A stretch of DNA of 12,793 nucleotides from Candidatus Brevefilum sp. (GTDB lineage: Bacteria > Chloroflexota > Anaerolineae > Anaerolineales > Anaerolineaceae): contig SKPR01000153.1 of assembly GCA_007119455.1 (NCBI GenBank), positions 1 to 12,793 on the forward strand, given 5' to 3'. Position numbers and translations under genes: made by a program. Position 1 is the stretch's first letter. Each line of letters starts with the position of its first letter. Below, in pieces: positions 5,805 through 12,428 of the stretch. The notes under the pieces were generated by a model. That model saw only the letters and a list, made by a program, of their open reading frames with translations. It was not told the DNA's origin and ran no database searches.

Positions 5805-8684
5805 ATGGGCAAGAACAGGACCGCAGAAAATAAAACAAATCTCGAAGACCGCGAAGAAATTAAACGCCCATGGCATGCATTAAGTGTTGAAGATGTTCTG
5901 GCTGACCTATCAACCAGCATTGAAACCGGCCTCACGAGTGATGAAGTCAAATCACGTCAGGAAGAATTTGGGTTTAATGAACTGGTAGAACCCCCACCCA
6001 CTTCTTTTTGGAAAATGTTATGGTCACAGATCAATAACTTTGTGATTTATATGTTGTTAGCCGCTGCGATAATTTCTGCCCTGCTGGGTGATTACGTAGA
6101 AGCCATCGCCATTATGGCCATTGTGATTTTAAACGCGATTATGGGAATCATTCAGGAAACCCGGGCTGAAGCTGCATTGGCAGCGCTTAAGAAACTGGCG
6201 GCCCCTGAAGCGGCGGTGCTGCGAGATGGAAGGCGAGTCTCGGTGCCAGCCCGTGAACTTGTCCCGGGCGATATCGTCTTTTTAGAAGCGGGCAACTTCA
6301 TACCGGCTGATGTGCGCTTGCTGGAAGCGGTTAATCTCCGAATAGATGAGGCCTCTCTGACCGGCGAATCGATATCAGTAGAAAAGAAAGCTCAAATCCT
6401 GCTTGATGACGACATCCCCCTGGGGGACCGAAAGAATATTGCTTTTATGGGAACGATGGTCACCTATGGACGTGGCAAGGCTGTGGTGGTCAACACCGGC
6501 ATGGACACCCAATTGGGGATGATCGCAACCATGCTCCAGCGGGTGGAAGATGAAGAAACGCCATTGCAACGCCGCCTGGACCAGCTTGGCAAAGTGTTGG
6601 GTTGGGGTGCCCTGATCGTATGTGGCCTGGTGTTTGTCATCGGCGTGGTCCGGTTTATTCTCGAGCCGGGGACGGCAGATTTTTTCAGCCCTGAAGCGCT
6701 TGAGGTGTTTACAGAACTGTTTATGATCGCCGTTTCACTGGCCATCGCGGCTGTGCCGGAAGGTTTGCCTGCCGTTGTGACCATCAGTCTGGCCTTAGGC
6801 ATGCGTGAGATGGTTCGTCGGCATGCCCTCATCCGAAAGCTCTCTTCGGTTGAGACACTGGGGTCTGCCACCGTGATTTGTTCGGATAAGACCGGCACCC
6901 TCACTCAAAACGAGATGACCGTAACCCGCTTGTGGGCTGATGGGGTATTTGTGGGTGTGACAGGCACCGGCTATTCACCCGAAGGTGAATTTGTCAAAGA
7001 TGGCCAACCGGTTTCATTGGATAACTATCCAATTATTAAAAATGTTCTCTGGTTGGGCACCCTGAATAATGATGCCCAAATCGAGCCTGCCGGTGATCAA
7101 AACGGTGAAAGCACGCATCGGATGATCGGCGACCCAACTGAAGGCGCCATCCTGGTGGCTGCACTCAAGGCAGGTGTATCGGTATCAGCCCTCAACCAAT
7201 CCTATCCACGTGAACAGGAAATCCCGTTTGACTCCATCCGAAAAAGGATGGTGACCGTCCATGAAATTGAGGCACCTGAGGACGAGGATATCTCGCCTAT
7301 TTTCCAATCGGATCAGAAACAGCACTGGCATGTGATTGACGTCAAAGGTGCGCCGGATATGGTACTTGGGCTTTGTTCACAAATCATGACTGCAGACCAG
7401 GAACCACAGGCATTAACAGACGAAAAACGTTCTGAGGTGTTACAGGCCGTTGATACGATGACCGGCAATGCCCTGCGGGTGCTTGGTGTGGCATACAACC
7501 TGGTGCCTGATCTGCCAGATGAAATTAGCAGCGAAACCCTTGAAAAAGATTTGATCTTTGTAGGTCTGATCGGCATGATCGACCCGGCCCGACCCGAAGT
7601 CAAAACTGCCCTCAATCTCGCCAGAACAGCCGGGATTCGCACCATCATGATCACGGGTGATTATCCCAACACTGCCAGGGCGATTGCTGAAGAAATTGGC
7701 CTCTTACGGCCGGGCCGTAACGTGATGACCGGCGTTGAACTCAATAAACTCAGCGACCAGGACATGATCGAAAATGTGCGGGAGACTGATGTGTATGCCC
7801 GGGTGAGCCCGGAGCATAAAATGCGAATTGTGGACGCCTTGCGCGCCAACCAGCAAGTGGTGGCGATGACGGGTGACGGGGTCAATGATGCGCCGGCGAT
7901 CAAGCGTGCAGATATCGGTGTGGCCATGGGTATCACCGGCACAGATGTGGCTAAAGGTGCAGCCGATATGGTCCTCACCGATGATAATTATGCCAGCATC
8001 GTCTCAGCCGTCGAACAGGGGCGGGTGATCTATAGCAATATCCGCAAGTTTGTCTTCTATCTGCTTTCCTGTAATGCGGCAGAGATCATGGTCATCTTCC
8101 TGGCCACGCTCTTCGGTTGGCCGATCCCACTGACAGCCATTCAATTGTTATGGCTCAATCTGGTCACGGATGGTGCGCCGGCGCTGGCACTGGGTACCGA
8201 GCCAGGAGACCCGGACATCATGCAGCATCCACCACGCCCTCCCAAGGAAAATATCATCAATAAATATATGCAGATTGGGATCCTGGTGCAAACCATCGCC
8301 ATCACGGCTGTCACCCTTGGTGCCTTTGCCATCGGTTATATCTTTGAGCCGGAACATGCCGAGTATGCCCGCACCATGGCATTTGTCACGCTCAGTGTTT
8401 CGGAATTGTTCCGGGCTTACACCTCTCGGTCTGAATTTTATCCTTTGTTTAAAATTGGTGTGTTCAAAAATAAGGTGATGAACTGGGCGGTATTGGGATC
8501 AATGGTCATGATCTTCGTGGTGCTCTATGTACCCTTCCTTCAACCGGTTTTTGATACTGTTCCCCTGGGCTGGCAGCAGTGGCTTGAGATTCTGCCTCTG
8601 GTGCTGATCCCATCGATTGCCGCAGAGCTGACCAAGGTCTTTATCCGGAAAAAAATGTTAGCAGAGCGTAGAGCAGCGGCTTAA
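5805..8684 (+). CDS. Cation-translocating P-type ATPase, probably calcium-exporting (P2A, SERCA/PMR1-like)
   Basis: A 959-residue ion pump of the inner membrane. In order: N-terminal cation-ATPase domain (about 23-90); actuator motif TGES (186-189); M4 motif VPEGLP with Glu319; phosphorylation motif DKTGTLT with Asp361; nucleotide-binding KGAPD with Lys514; TGD at 617-619; and TGDGVND at 689-695. About ten membrane segments are visible (M1 near 75, M2 near 100, M3 near 265, M4 near 305-325, M5 near 750-770, M6 near 776-796, then four at the C-terminus). M5 has Asn757 and Glu760, M6 has Asn785, Thr788 and Asp789 (NLVTDG), and M8 has Glu867, positions that match the calcium ligands of SERCA by eye. 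The ATG at 5805 is chosen over upstream TTG codons at 5769 because AGGAG lies at 5792-5796. Calcium is the best substrate guess; manganese is possible. Confidence 0.9.
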   Translation: MGKNRTAENKTNLEDREEIKRPWHALSVEDVLADLSTSIETGLTSDEVKSRQEEFGFNELVEPPPTSFWKMLWSQINNFVIYMLLAAAIISALLGDYVEAIAIMAIVILNAIMGIIQETRAEAALAALKKLAAPEAAVLRDGRRVSVPARELVPGDIVFLEAGNFIPADVRLLEAVNLRIDEASLTGESISVEKKAQILLDDDIPLGDRKNIAFMGTMVTYGRGKAVVVNTGMDTQLGMIATMLQRVEDEETPLQRRLDQLGKVLGWGALIVCGLVFVIGVVRFILEPGTADFFSPEALEVFTELFMIAVSLAIAAVPEGLPAVVTISLALGMREMVRRHALIRKLSSVETLGSATVICSDKTGTLTQNEMTVTRLWADGVFVGVTGTGYSPEGEFVKDGQPVSLDNYPIIKNVLWLGTLNNDAQIEPAGDQNGESTHRMIGDPTEGAILVAALKAGVSVSALNQSYPREQEIPFDSIRKRMVTVHEIEAPEDEDISPIFQSDQKQHWHVIDVKGAPDMVLGLCSQIMTADQEPQALTDEKRSEVLQAVDTMTGNALRVLGVAYNLVPDLPDEISSETLEKDLIFVGLIGMIDPARPEVKTALNLARTAGIRTIMITGDYPNTARAIAEEIGLLRPGRNVMTGVELNKLSDQDMIENVRETDVYARVSPEHKMRIVDALRANQQVVAMTGDGVNDAPAIKRADIGVAMGITGTDVAKGAADMVLTDDNYASIVSAVEQGRVIYSNIRKFVFYLLSCNAAEIMVIFLATLFGWPIPLTAIQLLWLNLVTDGAPALALGTEPGDPDIMQHPPRPPKENIINKYMQIGILVQTIAITAVTLGAFAIGYIFEPEHAEYARTMAFVTLSVSELFRAYTSRSEFYPLFKIGVFKNKVMNWAVLGSMVMIFVVLYVPFLQPVFDTVPLGWQQWLEILPLVLIPSIAAELTKVFIRKKMLAERRAAA

Positions 8685-8717
8685 GTTTTTATTTGGTTCA
8701 AACGCATTCAAAACAAC

Positions 8718-8753
8718 AAAAGCTATCACAATCCGGTGATAGCTTTTGCTTTA
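8718..8753 (+). terminator. Hairpin terminator after the P-type ATPase
   Basis: A perfect 12-bp stem, AAAAGCTATCAC (8718-8729) with GTGATAGCTTTT (8736-8747), encloses a 6-base loop AATCCG. The right arm runs into T-rich sequence and the left arm into A-rich sequence, so it could stop transcription from either side. It lies 34 bases after the ATPase stop. Confidence 0.8.
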
Positions 8754-8758
8754 TAAAT

Positions 8759-8788
8759 CAGCCGTAAGGCTGTTTGCTGGTGCAAACA
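8759..8788. other. Two abutting small hairpins
   Basis: CAGCC-GTAA-GGCTG (8759-8772) is a 5-bp stem with a GNRA-type tetraloop sequence. TGTTTGC-TGGT-GCAAACA (8771-8788) is a 7-bp stem with a four-base loop. They share two bases, so only one can form in full at a time. They follow the ATPase terminator directly and precede the DnaA-box array by 22 bases. Whether they act as RNA or single-stranded DNA structures is not known. Confidence 0.45.
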
Positions 8789-8810
8789 AAAATCGAGGGG
8801 TTCATCTTCC

Positions 8811-8920
8811 CTATCCACGGATTTGTCCACAACGTGTCCACCTGATTCCTCGGGTTATCAACAGCTTATCCACCGGAATCCAGACCGTTGTGGATATGTT
8901 CTGGATAATTCTGTGGATAA
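8811..8920. other. DnaA-box cluster (candidate oriC core or DnaA-binding site)
   Basis: Matches to the DnaA box TTATCCACA are, forward: CTATCCACG at 8811 (7 of 9), TTGTCCACA at 8823 (8 of 9), GTGTCCACC at 8834 (6 of 9), TTATCAACA at 8855 (8 of 9) and TTATCCACC at 8866 (8 of 9). Reverse, compared with TGTGGATAA: TGTGGATAT at 8889 (8 of 9), TCTGGATAA at 8900 (8 of 9) and TGTGGATAA at 8912 (perfect). Most starts are 11-12 bases apart or twice that, so the sites share a helical face. Such density is a hallmark of replication origins but also occurs at DnaA titration sites and DnaA-regulated promoters. No dnaA, dnaN or rpmH gene is nearby, and genes on the left transcribe toward the cluster, which weakens the oriC reading. 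The cluster itself is clear; its role is inferred. Confidence 0.65.
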
Positions 8921-9154
8921 ATATCTATGTAAGCAACTTGATAGGGTCGGGGTATTTTCCCGGGTAAACGTGGATCTGCAATTACACGGTTCGTGTTGTA
9001 AAAAGGCCAGTTAAATGCATGGTTTCCAGGGTAAATCATATTTCTTCCGGTTAAAATCATGGTAAAGTTGATCGAAGACCTGTGAAGGCCACCCGGAACC
9101 CCCAGCCTTCAGCAGTAGAACCGCCTGAGCAGTTACAGATAAAAGAAGGTTTGA

Positions 9155-9793
9155 ATGGAAAAATTCATCGCAATTGCAGGAAATATTGGTGTGGGCAAAT
9201 CAACGCTGGTGAAATTGCTCAGTGAACACTTAGATTACACACCCTTCTATGAGCCAGTCACCGAAAACCCCTACCTGGCGGATTTTTATGACGATATGGA
9301 ATCCTGGGCGTTTCATTCCCAAATTTATTTTTTAATGCGAAGGCTTCGGATCCACCGACAATTGATGAATATGAGCGGTTCTGTCATCCAGGATCGCAGC
9401 GTCTATGAGGATGCTGAGATTTTTGCTCAAAATCTTTATTTACAGGATGCAATCAGCGAAAGGGATTACAGCACCTATCATGAGCTTTACCAGGTTCTGG
9501 TTGAGTTTTTACCGCCCCCGGATCTGGTAATCTATTTAAAAGCATCCGTGCCGACCCTCCTCGGGCGAATTGGAAAAAGAGGTCGAAGTTATGAACGCAC
9601 CATCGGCGCGGATTATCTGGCAGACCTCAACGCGCTTTATGAGACCTGGGTTGATCACTTTAACCTGTGTCCGGTGCTGACCATTCCCAGTGACGACCTG
9701 GATTATGTTGCCAAACCGCAACATCTCTCCCTGATTGTGGATAAAGTCAGGGATATATTAATCGGCAAGAAAGAAGTTCGGTTTTCGATCTAA
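9155..9793 (+). CDS. Deoxynucleoside kinase (deoxyadenosine/deoxyguanosine kinase type)
   Basis: A 212-residue cytoplasmic salvage enzyme that transfers phosphate from ATP (or another NTP) to the 5'-OH of deoxynucleosides, feeding dNTP pools. The P-loop GNIGVGKS is at 9-16. EPVTENPYL follows at about 34-42 with the conserved Glu of the nucleoside site. The DRS motif, whose Asp is the proposed catalytic base and Arg contacts substrate, is at 80-82 (QDRSVYEDA). The LID region RIGKRGRSYER is at 138-148 and closes over the phosphates. These match the dNK/dCK/dGK family (PF01712). Which base is preferred cannot be read with certainty. AGAAGG at 9144-9149 lies five bases before the ATG and supports the start. 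Its nearest upstream feature is the DnaA-box cluster, and it converges on the SpoVS-like gene. Confidence 0.92.
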   Translation: MEKFIAIAGNIGVGKSTLVKLLSEHLDYTPFYEPVTENPYLADFYDDMESWAFHSQIYFLMRRLRIHRQLMNMSGSVIQDRSVYEDAEIFAQNLYLQDAISERDYSTYHELYQVLVEFLPPPDLVIYLKASVPTLLGRIGKRGRSYERTIGADYLADLNALYETWVDHFNLCPVLTIPSDDLDYVAKPQHLSLIVDKVRDILIGKKEVRFSI

Positions 9794-9868
9794 AATTTGG
9801 TAAAAGAAGGGACAGTATTTTGACCGACTCTTTTTCACCATTCTCGCGGTGGAATTGTGATCAGCTGC

Positions 9869-10189
9869 TTACACCAGGGCTTCGGGGGCCTGCTCGTCAA
9901 TCTGGTCCAGAACAATTTCTGGCAATTCACCCCGGGGTGCCACGGTCAATCGGATGGCTGTGCGGACTTTTCCATCGATATCCACATCCACAAATTCAGG
10001 AATGCAGACGATATCAATGTGATCATTGACCAGGTAACCTTTCGCCAGGATGATGGCTTTGACGGCCTGATTGACAGCGCCTGCCCCGATGGATTGAACC
10101 TCGGCAAGTCGGTTTTCCCGCATGACGCCTGCGATCGCCCCTGCAACGGCTGCGGTGCGGGAGTTCGCAGAAACTTTTATGATATTCAT
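9869..10189 (-). CDS. Stage V sporulation protein S (SpoVS) family protein
   Basis: A 106-residue member of the SpoVS family, small proteins with an Alba-like fold thought to bind nucleic acid; in Bacillus SpoVS affects sporulation and septation. Family landmarks are KVSANSRTAAVAGAIAGV (5-22), EVQSIGAGAVNQAVKAI (30-46) and CIPEFVDVDIDGKVRTAI (62-79). The core ends near Arg86, the usual length of SpoVS, and a 20-residue acidic tail (87-106) follows. I chose the ATG at 10189 rather than the TTG 18 bases upstream because AGGGAG lies about five bases before it on the minus strand and MNIIKVSA is the expected start. It converges with the deoxynucleoside kinase gene, with 75 bases between them and no clear terminator. 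No sporulation genes are nearby, so a sporulation role should not be assumed. Confidence 0.93.
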   Translation of the reverse strand: MNIIKVSANSRTAAVAGAIAGVMRENRLAEVQSIGAGAVNQAVKAIILAKGYLVNDHIDIVCIPEFVDVDIDGKVRTAIRLTVAPRGELPEIVLDQIDEQAPEALV

Positions 10190-10264
10190 AGTTGCTCCCT
10201 CTAACAATGTTTTTACCCCTGGCTTAAGAAAAAATTAATGCGAGGCGTCGTTATTTCATGTTTA

Positions 10265-10270
10265 ATTATA
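10265..10270 (-). promoter_or_regulatory. Possible -10 box for the SpoVS-like gene
   Basis: ATTATA on the plus strand reads TATAAT on the minus strand, 75 bases upstream of the SpoVS-like ATG and set in AT-rich sequence. No convincing -35 box is found at the right distance, so this is tentative. Confidence 0.3.
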
Positions 10271-10549
10271 TTTTACAGTATTTTCCCTCTGATAGCAATA
10301 GGCTGTCTATGCATTCCAGGGAAATCGCAAAGCTGGAGTAAAACCTTATCAGTTAACGCTCGGCTTCACCATCCATCAAATACTGCTCAAAAAGAAGTAT
10401 TAAAAGCCTGCGATTGCCCTGCTATGTAACTCGATTTTATTTAATTTAAACCGAAGGTAAACGAACTCAAAGTGCTTACCATAATCATTTTACAAGCCAG
10501 GTGTGATCATCCATGACAGATCTTGCCAGATTCTACATCCCAGGCTCAA

Positions 10550-10592
10550 GAAAGAAAAAACCCTTTGAAAGATTTATTCCATTCAAAGGGTT
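10550..10592 (-). terminator. Rho-independent terminator of the MFS transporter gene
   Basis: A perfect 11-bp stem, AACCCTTTGAA (10559-10569) with TTCAAAGGGTT (10582-10592), encloses a 12-base loop. On the minus strand the hairpin is followed by a T-rich run (the A-rich AAGAAAGAAAAAA on the plus strand). It lies about 90 bases after the transporter stop codon. Confidence 0.75.
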
Positions 10593-10681
10593 GAACTCAA
10601 TTGAGATGCTTGTTTTTTGAACTTGGGATTAATAATTTAACCAATCGTAAGTAATCTTATCCGTGGCAATTGAATACTGTC

Positions 10682-12091
10682 CTACACCGTTTCACGTACG
10701 CCGGGTAAGGGCTTTTTCTCTGCCTGTTTGAGCTTGCGGGCTTCCCGGCGCAATCGTAACTCTTCCACAATTTTATTATGTTGTTTGCGTCCGAGTGGAT
10801 AAAAAATGGCCATGACAATCCCGAAAATGAGTAGCAGGGCCGGGATGGGGCCAATCACCAGGCGAATCCCCAATAGCGCTGAGGGGGGTTGCACCGCGCC
10901 CTGGCCTTCCTGAAAATTAGAAAATTGCAATACCAGGAGCGCGAGAGGTTGGGCGATCGCCATGCCAGCTTTTCCCATCAGGGTGACCAGGCTGTAGAAC
11001 ATCCCTTCATTGCGTTCACCCGTTTTCCATTCTTCCCATTCGATCGCATCCGGGAGGATTGCCCAGGGTAGAACCTGGGCAGCACTGACCCCGATGCCGG
11101 CCATCACGCATAAGAGCAGAACCAACCAGAAAGGTGTGGCTGGCGACATCAGGATGAGCACCATCATCACGGCAGCCCAAAAGGCCACACCAACGATGTA
11201 AGCCATCCGTTTATTATAGTTTTTCGATATCCAATTCCAGATGGGCAGGGCAAAAATTGCAGTCACAAAGATGCTGATCATGATGATGATATTCTGATCC
11301 CGGCGCTGGATAATGTGCAGAATATAGAATTGGAGGTTCGATTCAACCACGACAATGGTCATCCAGGTGGCCAGGTACATCAGCGCGCTGAAAACGAAGG
11401 GGCGATTCTTAAACGCGGCCTTTAATGACGGCCAGAATTTTGGAACGGCTTGATTTTGAAATTCCTCCCTTTCACGGGTGCCGAGGAACACACCAAAAAT
11501 TGGGGCGGCCGCCAGGGCACCGGCGACGATGGCCATGATCATCACACTGCGAGATGTAGCGATGTCCCAGTTGTTGCCAATGATCAGGAGCGGGAGGATG
11601 TAGGCCGTTAAACTGCCGATGATGTTAAACATCATCCTGAAGCTGGTCAGCTTGGTGCGTTCATCATAATCTGAGGTCAGTTCCGGTGTGAGAGCGAAAT
11701 AGGGCATATACACAAAGGTGGCTAAAGCTTCATAAACAATATAGGCTACAGAATAATAGATAATCAAACCGGTCTGGTCAAAATTGGGGCTCAGCCATAA
11801 CAGGACAAAAGAAAGCCCAAAGGGGATTGCCCCAAACAACAGAAAAGGCCGTCGCCGCCCCCAGCGGGTGCGGGTTCTGTCCGAGATGTAGCCAACCAGC
11901 AGGTCATTGACAAAGTCCCAACTGCGGCCCACGAAGAGGATGATGGCCACGAGTCCGGGTGCCAGGCCAACGACCGTGACCATAAAAACCGCAAAAAATG
12001 CGGTGATGATTGAGTTATTCATACTGAAACCGAAATCACCGGTTCCATAAATGAGGTTTGTAATTAAGGGTAATTTATTCTTTTTCTCCAT
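10682..12091 (-). CDS. MFS transporter, GPH family (glycoside-pentoside-hexuronide:cation symporter)
   Basis: A 469-residue inner-membrane protein with about twelve hydrophobic segments, of the MFS_2/MelB type, which takes up sugars or glycosides with Na+ or H+. Family landmarks are YGTGDFG at 15-21, RSWDFVNDLLVGYISDR (56-72) followed by TRTRWGRRRPF (the loop 2-3 signature), and YFALTPELTSDYDERTKL after helix IV. By eye Asp59 and Asp63 align with the cation-site Asp55 and Asp59 of E. coli MelB, while the MelB Asp124 position appears to be Met. The C-terminal tail (about 435-469) is highly charged, probably helical and cytosolic. AAAGGA about nine bases upstream of the ATG supports the start. 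It has its own terminator and is divergent from a PfkB-type kinase. The substrate is unknown. Confidence 0.9.
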   Translation of the reverse strand: MEKKNKLPLITNLIYGTGDFGFSMNNSIITAFFAVFMVTVVGLAPGLVAIILFVGRSWDFVNDLLVGYISDRTRTRWGRRRPFLLFGAIPFGLSFVLLWLSPNFDQTGLIIYYSVAYIVYEALATFVYMPYFALTPELTSDYDERTKLTSFRMMFNIIGSLTAYILPLLIIGNNWDIATSRSVMIMAIVAGALAAAPIFGVFLGTREREEFQNQAVPKFWPSLKAAFKNRPFVFSALMYLATWMTIVVVESNLQFYILHIIQRRDQNIIIMISIFVTAIFALPIWNWISKNYNKRMAYIVGVAFWAAVMMVLILMSPATPFWLVLLLCVMAGIGVSAAQVLPWAILPDAIEWEEWKTGERNEGMFYSLVTLMGKAGMAIAQPLALLVLQFSNFQEGQGAVQPPSALLGIRLVIGPIPALLLIFGIVMAIFYPLGRKQHNKIVEELRLRREARKLKQAEKKPLPGVRETV

Positions 12092-12428
12092 AAGATCAAT
12101 CCTTTTGGTGTTGGTCTGTATCGGTTAATACAACACACTTACATCCAATGAGTTATGTTTATAAGCCATTCCCTACTTTGCTTATGGTGTTTTAACAAAC
12201 CGGGAGTGCCAGTGTTGAATACGGTGATGCATACGATGGCCTTGAAAGAAAAAACAGATAATGACTCATTAGAAACAGCTCTATTGTAACATCATGTCTG
12301 AAAATCAAGCAAATGGTGAGTTATTGGATTTACCCCGGAATAATTGATAGTCTATGAACAACTCTCGTGTATAATCTGAACATTATTTATAGAAATTTTT
12401 AGCACGCCATGATTATGAAAGGTTTTTT
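12092..12428. other. Divergent intergenic region between MFS and PfkB-type genes
   Basis: A 337-base region that must hold promoters for both flanking genes. Seen in it are an imperfect dyad TGTAT-N6-ATACA (12117-12132) just upstream of the transporter, a weak ATAAGC/GCTTAT inverted repeat near 12160-12185, and a -10 box for the kinase at 12370-12375. No convincing promoter for the transporter was found. Confidence 0.55.
12344..12375 (+). promoter_or_regulatory. Possible promoter of the PfkB-type kinase gene
   Basis: A perfect TATAAT lies at 12370-12375. TTGATA at 12344-12349 matches the -35 consensus at 5 of 6 bases, but the 20-base spacer is too long for an ideal promoter. The leader would be about 45 bases. 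Confidence 0.4.

Larger units (their letters stand above)
8685..9154. other. Non-coding region with hairpins and a DnaA-box cluster
   Basis: A 470-base gap without a convincing gene. From left to right it holds the ATPase terminator hairpin (8718-8747), two small hairpins (8759-8788), an array of DnaA-box-like 9-mers (8811-8920), a small hairpin ACACG-GTT-CGTGT (8984-8996), and the leader of the deoxynucleoside kinase gene. Short open frames across the array have no Shine-Dalgarno support and look fortuitous. No convincing sigma-70 promoter for the kinase gene was found. Confidence 0.7.
10190..10681. other. AT-rich intergenic region between spoVS-like and MFS genes
   Basis: A 492-base stretch with no gene I can support. 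It holds the ribosome-binding site and possible promoter of the SpoVS-like gene at the left and the terminator of the transporter gene at the right (10550-10592). A 63-codon forward frame at 10238-10429 begins with a hydrophobic stretch but has no good ribosome-binding site. The middle part (about 10430-10550) shows nothing recognisable. Confidence 0.6.

Noticed and set aside
8746..9014. Short forward frames of 63-73 codons across the DnaA-box region
   Set aside because: They have no ribosome-binding site, overlap one another in different frames and translate the box repeats; no family-like sequence.
9794..9868. Shared terminator between the convergent kinase and SpoVS-like genes
   Set aside because: Only a 4-bp CACC/GGTG pairing and a bulged GGT-AAAA/TTTT-ACC pairing were found, without a T-tract on the correct side.
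9857..10204. 115-codon forward frame opposite the SpoVS-like gene
   Set aside because: It is antisense to a clear SpoVS homologue with a good ribosome-binding site; the forward frame is Cys/Gly/Asp-rich without any recognisable motif.
10238..10429. 63-codon frame starting with a hydrophobic stretch
   Set aside because: It could be a small membrane peptide, but lacks a ribosome-binding site and lies over the presumed SpoVS promoter; its AT-rich composition makes hydrophobic codons likely by chance.
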